Translations under genes and position numbers: made by a program
From: Acidobacteriota bacterium
Lineage (GTDB): Bacteria; Acidobacteriota; Thermoanaerobaculia; Multivoradales; SZUA-115
Reading direction: 5' to 3'
Length of the DNA: 11,544 bases
Assembly: GCA_003231035.1 (NCBI GenBank)
Contig: QIHU01000569.1
Span: forward strand, 1 to 11,544
Part shown: piece after piece, positions 6,162 through 11,544 of the stretch
Position numbering within the stretch: position 1 is the stretch's first letter
How the letters are laid out: every line of letters starts with the position of its first letter
The notes under the pieces: generated by a model
What the model was told of the DNA's origin: nothing
The model's input: only the letters and a program-made list of their open reading frames with translations
Databases searched by the model: none

Positions 6162-6470
6162 ATGCTTGAAATCACCACCAACCACTACCTTGTGGTCAGT
6201 TTGATCCTCTTCACCATCGGTATAGCCGGCGTCATGGTGCGCCGCAACATGATCGTGGTATTGATGTCGATTGAGCTGATTCTCAACGCGGTCAACCTCA
6301 ACCTCATCGCCTTCTCGTACCAGTTAGCCGACCTGACCGGGCAGATTTTCGCCATCTTCACCATCGCCGTGGCGGCCGGTGAGGCGGCGGTCGGTCTGGG
6401 CATCTTGCTCGCCTTCTTCCGCTTGCGTCAGACGGCGCGGTTGGATTCGGCGATGGAACTCGAAGGATGA
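6162..6470 (+). CDS. nuoK: NADH-quinone oxidoreductase subunit K
   Basis: This ND4L/MrpC-type membrane subunit has 102 residues, the usual size, with three hydrophobic segments (about 8-26, 29-51 and 60-86). The two membrane glutamates needed for proton transfer are present: E38 in LMSIELILNAVNL and E74 in VAAGEAAVGLG, matching E36 and E72 of the E. coli protein. The ATG at 6162 is chosen because GAGG (6147-6150) lies eleven bases upstream. The in-frame GTG at 6153 would be only two bases from that site. The stop overlaps the nuoL start as ATGA. Confidence 0.96.
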   Translation: MLEITTNHYLVVSLILFTIGIAGVMVRRNMIVVLMSIELILNAVNLNLIAFSYQLADLTGQIFAIFTIAVAAGEAAVGLGILLAFFRLRQTARLDSAMELEG

Positions 6471-8551
6471 AGCAGCTTCTCTGGCTGATTCCGCTGTTGC
6501 CATTCTGTGGCGCGCTCCTCAATGGCGTTTTGTTGCGCCATCGAGTCGGTAAGAAGATGGTGGTGGCGGTGGCCTGTGGCAGCGTACTCCTAGCCTGCTT
6601 TAGTGCCTTGGCCGTGATTGGCTCCTACATGGGCAGCGCCGAGCACGCCGCCGGCCAGGCCTGGGAGATCGTGGTCTACAACTGGATTCCGGGCGGCACC
6701 CTGTTGACCGATATCGCCGGCACCGCGCAGCTGGATATCTCGATGGGCTTCCTGCTCGACCCGCTCTCCGCGGTGATGCTCTTCATCGTCACTTTCGTAG
6801 GCTTTTTGATCCACGTCTACTCGGTCGGCTACATGGCCCACGAAGAGGGGTTCCAGCGCTTCTTTACCTATCTCAACCTGTTCATGGGTGCCATGTTGAT
6901 GCTCATCCTGGGCAACAATTATCTAGTGATGTTCGTCGGCTGGGAGGGGGTGGGTCTCTGTTCCTACCTGCTGATCGGGTTCTACTACAAGGAGGAGTTC
7001 CCGCCCTTTGCCGGTCGCAAGGCGTTCATCGTTAACCGTATCGGTGACTTTGCCTTCATCATTGCCCTCTTCGCCTTGGTCGCCCGCTTCGGGACCCTCG
7101 ACTACACCAAGCTCTTTCCGCAGATCGCGGCCCACGCCTCGCTGGTCACTGGGGAGTACCTGCTTGGCCTGACCTTCGCCTCGTTCGTGGCGCTCTGCTT
7201 GTTCGTCGGCGCCACCGGAAAGAGCGCCCAAATCCCCCTTTTCGTCTGGCTCCCCGACGCCATGGCCGGTCCCACTCCGGTCTCGGCGTTGATCCACGCG
7301 GCGACGATGGTCACCGCCGGGGTCTACATGGTGGCCCGTTCGAACGTCCTCTTCCAGCTGGCCGACAACATCTCGACCGTGGTGGCGGTGGTCGGCGCGG
7401 CGACCGCTCTATTCGCGGGCACCATCGCCATCGCGCAGACCGACATCAAGAAAGTCCTGGCCTACTCGACCGTCTCGCAGCTGGGCTACATGTTCCTGGC
7501 CGCCGGGGTGGGCGCCTATTCGGTGGCCATCTTCCATGTCGCCACCCACGCCTTCTTCAAGGCCCTCCTCTTCTTGGGTTCGGGCTCGGTGATCCACGCC
7601 ATGTCGGGTGAGCAGGACATGCGCGAAATGGGTGGCCTCAAGAAGATGTTGCCGTGGACCTATTGGACCTTCCTGATCGGTGCCTTGGCAATTTCCGGCG
7701 TTCCCGGCTTTGCCGGCTTCTTCAGTAAGGATGCGATCCTCGAGCAGACCTTCGCGGGTGGCCATACGCTGCTGTGGGTGGTCGGCTTGGCGACCGCGGG
7801 GTTGACCGCCTGCTACATGTTCCGCGCCTTCTTCATGACCTTCCACGGGAAGTTCCGCGGCAGCGACGAGCAGCGTTCTCACCTGCACGAGTCGCCCGCT
7901 TCGATGACTCTTCCGTTGGTGGTCCTGGCGGCGGGCTCGATCTTGACTGGTTTGGTTGGCTTGCCGCGGGTGATTCTGGGCCAAGACGGCTGGATTCACC
8001 GGTTCCTCTCAGGCTCGATCTACGAGATCGCAAGCCCCGCTGGAGATCACGCGGCCGAGCACGGTCACCATCTTTCGACCACGCTGGAAGTCGGACTGAT
8101 GGGAATCTCCGTCGCGGTTGCGCTCTTGGGCATCTTCGCCGCCTACTCCTTCTTCGGACCCGGCAAGGAACTGGGGCGCGGCGCCGCCATCGCGGCGCGC
8201 TTTCCTAGGCTTCACCGCCTCTTGGTCAACAAGTGGTTTGTCGATGAGATCTATAACGCGACGGCGGTTCGCGGGACCTGGACGCTAGCGCGCCAACTCT
8301 TCCGTTTCGATGCTGGCGTCGTCGACGGTGTCGTCAATGGGACACGGCACTTCACCGCCGCTTTCTTGGCGCCGATGTCGGCCATGTTCGATCAGTACGT
8401 GGTCGATGGCTTGGTGAACGCCACAGGCAGAATTTTCTCTTTTGGATCCCGCATCTTGCGCAAGGTTCAGACGGGCTTTGTATCCCAGTACGCTTTCGTT
8501 TTCGTCCTAGGGCTCTTCGCCATGGTCTGTCTCTACATATTCCTGCGGTAA
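6467..8551 (+). CDS. nuoL: NADH-quinone oxidoreductase subunit L (distal antiporter-like, lateral helix)
   Basis: This is the distal proton-pumping subunit, homologous to ND5 and MrpA. The 694 residues include the antiporter core and the C-terminal lateral helix plus last membrane helix. Conserved channel residues are E160 (FVGWEGVGLCSY), D194, K252 (GATGKSAQIPLFVWLPDAM), H361 and K365 (HAFFKALLF), and K421 (GFFSKDAIL). A His-rich loop (H528, H532, H534, H535) sits in the 520-540 linker. Residues 588-668, which should form the long amphipathic lateral helix, contain three copies of VD-x3-N-x-T spaced exactly 27 residues apart. The terminal helix is about 675-693. The start overlaps the nuoK stop (ATGA) with only a weak ribosome site, suggesting coupled translation. 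Confidence 0.97.
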   Translation: MKQLLWLIPLLPFCGALLNGVLLRHRVGKKMVVAVACGSVLLACFSALAVIGSYMGSAEHAAGQAWEIVVYNWIPGGTLLTDIAGTAQLDISMGFLLDPLSAVMLFIVTFVGFLIHVYSVGYMAHEEGFQRFFTYLNLFMGAMLMLILGNNYLVMFVGWEGVGLCSYLLIGFYYKEEFPPFAGRKAFIVNRIGDFAFIIALFALVARFGTLDYTKLFPQIAAHASLVTGEYLLGLTFASFVALCLFVGATGKSAQIPLFVWLPDAMAGPTPVSALIHAATMVTAGVYMVARSNVLFQLADNISTVVAVVGAATALFAGTIAIAQTDIKKVLAYSTVSQLGYMFLAAGVGAYSVAIFHVATHAFFKALLFLGSGSVIHAMSGEQDMREMGGLKKMLPWTYWTFLIGALAISGVPGFAGFFSKDAILEQTFAGGHTLLWVVGLATAGLTACYMFRAFFMTFHGKFRGSDEQRSHLHESPASMTLPLVVLAAGSILTGLVGLPRVILGQDGWIHRFLSGSIYEIASPAGDHAAEHGHHLSTTLEVGLMGISVAVALLGIFAAYSFFGPGKELGRGAAIAARFPRLHRLLVNKWFVDEIYNATAVRGTWTLARQLFRFDAGVVDGVVNGTRHFTAAFLAPMSAMFDQYVVDGLVNATGRIFSFGSRILRKVQTGFVSQYAFVFVLGLFAMVCLYIFLR

Positions 8552-8556
8552 GGGCT

Positions 8557-8560
8557 GAGG
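8557..8560 (+). promoter_or_regulatory. Shine-Dalgarno site for nuoM
   Basis: GAGG lies six bases before the nuoM ATG at 8567 in the 15-base nuoL/nuoM spacer. This is the one junction after nuoD where translation starts without any overlapping start and stop or bridging mini-ORF and with a well-placed ribosome site of its own outside a coding frame. Confidence 0.65.
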
Positions 8561-8566
8561 TTACCC

Positions 8567-10192
8567 ATGTTTGACCATATTCCTATCCTGAGCATCGTCT
8601 GCTACATCCCGCTGGCGGGGGCCTTGCTACTCCTGTTCATCAACAAGGACCAGGGCAAGGCGATCCGTACCGTCGCCACCGCGATCGCAGCCCTCGATTT
8701 TGTGGTTTCGATTCCATTGTGGTTTACCTTCGAGCGCTCCGGAGAACTGTTTCAGTTTCGCGAGAGTGCCTCTTGGATCCCAACGATCGGGGTGCGCTAC
8801 GAGTTCGGAATCGATGGGATCTCGCTGCTACTGGTGTTGTTGACCACTCTGTTGACTCTACTTGCCTGTCTCTCTTCGTGGACGGCGATCAAGACCCGAG
8901 AAAAGGAGTACTACTTCTTCATCTTGGCGCTTTCAACCGGCATGCTCGGCGTTTTCATGGCGATGGACTTCTTCCTCTTCTACGTTTTCTGGGAAGTCAT
9001 GCTGGTGCCGATGTACTTCCTGATCGGGATCTGGGGCGGCAAGCGTCGACTCTACGCGGCGATCAAGTTCTTCCTCTACACCTTGGTCGGCTCGGTGCTG
9101 ATGCTGTTGGGCATTCTCGCCCTCTACTTCTTCAACTACAAGTCGTTGCCGGAGTGGGGTGGCTTAGAAACCGGGATACAGACCTTCTCGATCGAGCGCT
9201 TCCACGAGATAGCCACCTTAATCCCTCCCGATTTACAGGTTTGGATCTTCCTCGCCTTTTTCGTCGGCTTCGCCATCAAAGTGCCGATGTTCCCCTTCCA
9301 TACTTGGCTGCCCGACGCCCACGTCGAGGCGCCGACCGCGGGCTCGGTGATCCTGGCCGGTGTGCTTCTGAAGATGGGAACGTACGGGTTTATCCGTTTC
9401 TCGCTACCGATCTTGCCAGAAGGAACGCGCATCCTTCTGCCGTGGGTGGTGGGGCTGTGTTTGATCGGCATCGTCTATGGTGCCTTGGTGGCAATGGCGC
9501 AAAAGGACATGAAGAAACTGGTCGCCTATTCGTCCGTCAGCCATATGGGGTTCATCATGTTGGGCCTCTTCGCGCTCAACGGCGCCGGCATCAACGGCGG
9601 CATCTTGCAGATGATCAACCATGGCATCTCGACCGGAGCCCTCTTCCTGCTGGTGGGTATTCTCTACGAACGCCGGCACACGCGGATGATTGCCGAGTAC
9701 GGAGGTCTATCGGCCAAGATGCCGGTCTACGCCACCCTCTTCCTGATCATCACCATGTCGTCGATCGGCTTGCCGACGCTCAACGGCTTTATCGGCGAGT
9801 TTCTGATTCTCGTCGGTGCCTTCAACCGCGTCTGGTGGTGGGCGGTGATCGGAGCTCTGGGAATCGTTCTAGGCGCGGCCTACATGTTGTGGATGTACCA
9901 GCGGGTCTTCTTCGGTCCGATCACCAACCCTGAGAACGAGAAGCTCTCGGATCTCAATGGCCGCGAGTTGCTCTACCTGGCGCCGTTAGTCCTTCTGTGC
10001 TTCTGGATCGGCCTCTATCCGAAGCCCTTCTTCGAGATCCTCGACAAGCCGGTGAAGTACCTGGTCGAGCGGGTCGATCCCGACTACGGCAAGGGTGCCT
10101 CCCTCGCTCCCGCGGCAACAGCGGTGCCAGCCGCCCACGGTGGCGCCCACGGTGCCGCCAACGGCTCGACCGACTCCGGGCACGGGGACTGA
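8567..10192 (+). CDS. nuoM: NADH-quinone oxidoreductase subunit M (antiporter-like)
   Basis: This is the middle antiporter-like proton-pumping subunit, an ND4/MrpD homologue of 541 residues with about 14 hydrophobic segments. The conserved proton-path residues are present: E143 (FYVFWEVMLVPMY), K238 (FAIKVPMFPFHTWLPDAHVEAP), K269 (GVLLKMGTYG) and E411 (LNGFIGEFLIL), matching E144, K234, K265 and E407 of E. coli. The C-terminal 33 residues (509-541) after the last membrane helix form an Ala/Gly/His-rich tail ending in GHGD, which looks like a flexible extension. The ATG at 8567 follows GAGG by six bases. The gene ends three bases before nuoN. Confidence 0.97.
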   Translation: MFDHIPILSIVCYIPLAGALLLLFINKDQGKAIRTVATAIAALDFVVSIPLWFTFERSGELFQFRESASWIPTIGVRYEFGIDGISLLLVLLTTLLTLLACLSSWTAIKTREKEYYFFILALSTGMLGVFMAMDFFLFYVFWEVMLVPMYFLIGIWGGKRRLYAAIKFFLYTLVGSVLMLLGILALYFFNYKSLPEWGGLETGIQTFSIERFHEIATLIPPDLQVWIFLAFFVGFAIKVPMFPFHTWLPDAHVEAPTAGSVILAGVLLKMGTYGFIRFSLPILPEGTRILLPWVVGLCLIGIVYGALVAMAQKDMKKLVAYSSVSHMGFIMLGLFALNGAGINGGILQMINHGISTGALFLLVGILYERRHTRMIAEYGGLSAKMPVYATLFLIITMSSIGLPTLNGFIGEFLILVGAFNRVWWWAVIGALGIVLGAAYMLWMYQRVFFGPITNPENEKLSDLNGRELLYLAPLVLLCFWIGLYPKPFFEILDKPVKYLVERVDPDYGKGASLAPAATAVPAAHGGAHGAANGSTDSGHGD

Positions 10193-10195
10193 GCG

Positions 10196-11544
10196 ATGGC
10201 CGGCATGGACTTTGGGGAGTTTCTGCTCCTCGTGCCGGAGTTTTTCCTCGCCTTCGCGGCGATGGGACTACTCCTGTTGAGCACCGCCAAGAGTCAACTG
10301 ACCAGCCGCGCCGCGGCCCGCTACAGCCAGGTCTGCCTCGCCATCACCGGTGGCATGCTGTGGTGGGTTCACACCCAGGCGCCGGAGGCACGGTCGATCC
10401 TCTCCGGGATGTTCGTCATCGACGGCTACGCGATGTTCTGGAAGGTCCTCCTGCTGGCGGCCGGTTTTCTGACCGTCTTGCTCTCGGTGCGCTACCTCGA
10501 AGAGAGTGGCTATCGATCTGGCGAGTACTACTCGTTGATTCTCTTTGCCATCGTCGGCATGCTGTTCATGGTCAGCGGCGACTCGCTGCTGTCGATCTGG
10601 ATCTCGCTGGAGACGATGGCGTTGTCGAGCTACGTTCTCGCCGGTTACTTCAAGCGGGAGCGCAAATCGAACGAATCCGCGCTCAAGTACTTCGTGCTCG
10701 GAGCCTTGTCGAGCGGCATCATGCTCTATGGGATCTCGTTGCTCTACGGCGCCACGGGTACGGTCAAGCTCCCAGCCATGGCCATCGCCCTGGCGGAGAT
10801 CGGCAGCACTCCTCTAGTTTCACTTGGCTGGCTGTTGCTCTTGGCGGGCTTGTTGTTCAAGGTCGCGGCGGTGCCCTTCCATGTGTGGACCCCCGATGTC
10901 TATGTCGGCGCCCCGACCCCGGTTACCGCTTTCCTGGCCGCGGCCTCCAAGGCTGCCTCCTTCGCCATCTTGGTGCGCATCTTCTACAGCGCCCTGGGAG
11001 GGCTCGACTGGCAGATGATGATCGCCATCGTCTCCGTCGCAAGTATGGTCTGGGGCAACATCGCCGCCTTGACCCAGACCAACGTCAAGCGGATGTTGGC
11101 CTACAGTTCGATTGCCCAGGCTGGTTACGTATTGATCGGTGTGCTGGCGATCAACGAGATCGGTCTGTGGTCGGTGCTCTTCTATCTCATGGCCTACGTC
11201 TTCATCACCATGGGGGTGTTTGGCACCGTCATCTTGCTCGAACGCAAGGAATACGCTGGCGAGAAGTTTGGTGACTACGCCGGCCTGGGGTCGAGGGCGC
11301 CGCTGCTGGCTGCGATGATGACTCTCTTCATGCTGGCCCTGACCGGCATTCCGCCCACGGGTGGCTTTGTGGGCAAGATCTATCTCTTCGCCGCCGCGGT
11401 CGAGGCGGGGTGGATTTGGGTCGCGGTGATAGGAGTCTTGACCAGTGCCGTCTCGCTCTACTACTACTTCGCCGTGGTCATCCAGATGTACTTCAAAGAG
11501 TCGGACAAGCAGACTCCGCAGCCCCTGGCGGCTCCGGCTCTGGT
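10196..11544 (+). CDS. nuoN: NADH-quinone oxidoreductase subunit N, 3'-truncated by window edge
   Basis: This is the proximal antiporter-like subunit (ND2/MrpD-like). The window holds 449 residues with no stop, so only the last few dozen residues of a protein usually near 480-490 are missing. Conserved residues are E139 (ISLETMALSSYVLAGY), K222 (LFKVAAVPFHVWTPDVY), K252 (AAASKAASF) and K394 (GFVGKIYLF), equivalent to E133, K217, K247 and K395 of E. coli. The antiporter-family block AYSSIAQAGY is at 302-311. The ATG at 10196 lies three bases after the nuoM stop with GGGGA (10184-10188) seven bases upstream. A second ATG at codon 4 is less well spaced. It is the last complex I gene expected in this order. 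Confidence 0.96.
   Translation, partial: MAGMDFGEFLLLVPEFFLAFAAMGLLLLSTAKSQLTSRAAARYSQVCLAITGGMLWWVHTQAPEARSILSGMFVIDGYAMFWKVLLLAAGFLTVLLSVRYLEESGYRSGEYYSLILFAIVGMLFMVSGDSLLSIWISLETMALSSYVLAGYFKRERKSNESALKYFVLGALSSGIMLYGISLLYGATGTVKLPAMAIALAEIGSTPLVSLGWLLLLAGLLFKVAAVPFHVWTPDVYVGAPTPVTAFLAAASKAASFAILVRIFYSALGGLDWQMMIAIVSVASMVWGNIAALTQTNVKRMLAYSSIAQAGYVLIGVLAINEIGLWSVLFYLMAYVFITMGVFGTVILLERKEYAGEKFGDYAGLGSRAPLLAAMMTLFMLALTGIPPTGGFVGKIYLFAAAVEAGWIWVAVIGVLTSAVSLYYYFAVVIQMYFKESDKQTPQPLAAPAL

Noticed and set aside
7409..7999. Minus-strand open frame opposite nuoL
   Set aside because: It lies fully inside conserved nuoL codons and its low-complexity His/Gln/Arg-rich translation is typical of antisense frames.
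9997..11274. Long + strand open frame overlapping the end of nuoM and most of nuoN
   Set aside because: It is out of frame with both conserved genes and gives an Arg-rich translation without motifs. nuoN in the other frame carries all family residues.

Overview
The window is one G+C-rich, co-directional gene block, with every gene on the + strand. It holds a respiratory complex I (proton-pumping NADH:quinone oxidoreductase-type) operon in the order nuoA-B-C-D-H-I-J-K-L-M-N. Upstream lies the 3' part of a MidA/NDUFAF7-type SAM-dependent methyltransferase gene. Both window edges cut genes: the methyltransferase lacks its N-terminus and nuoN lacks its C-terminus. The separate nuoC and nuoD genes, the codon usage and the canonical bacterial complex I subunits point to a free-living respiring bacterium with high G+C. 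A deep-branching Gram-negative lineage such as Acidobacteriota is possible, but the phylum is a guess.

Layout: 1-960 methyltransferase fragment. 961-1077 intergenic region with a near-consensus sigma70-type promoter (TTGACA, 16-nt spacer, TACAAT). 1078-3930 the peripheral-arm/membrane-anchor set nuoA, B, C, D, joined by ATGA overlaps. 3930-5024 nuoH, whose GTG start overlaps the nuoD stop. 5083-6470 nuoI, J, K, each preceded by a short gap. 6467-11544 the three antiporter-like subunits nuoL, M, N. There is no room for nuoE, nuoF and nuoG, because nuoD runs directly into nuoH. The NADH-dehydrogenase module is therefore encoded elsewhere, or the complex takes electrons from another donor.

How it works together: NuoB, C, D and I form the quinone-reducing/connecting part, with cluster N2 in NuoB, two [4Fe-4S] clusters in NuoI and the quinone pocket at the NuoB/NuoD/NuoH interface. 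NuoA, H, J, K, N, M and L form the proton-translocating membrane arm, and their key Glu/Lys residues are intact. The methyltransferase belongs to the family whose mitochondrial member modifies an arginine of the NuoD homologue, and that arginine is conserved here. It is plausibly a complex I assembly factor kept beside its target.

This is mostly an ordinary, well-conserved operon, and I see no previously undescribed system. The points worth a second look are the missing EFG module, three mini-ORFs that exactly bridge the H/I, I/J and J/K gaps, a three-copy 27-residue repeat along the NuoL lateral helix, an Ala/Lys/Glu-rich NuoC extension and an extra cysteine beside the N2 ligand in NuoB. No RNA genes, mobile elements, CRISPR arrays or terminators were seen.
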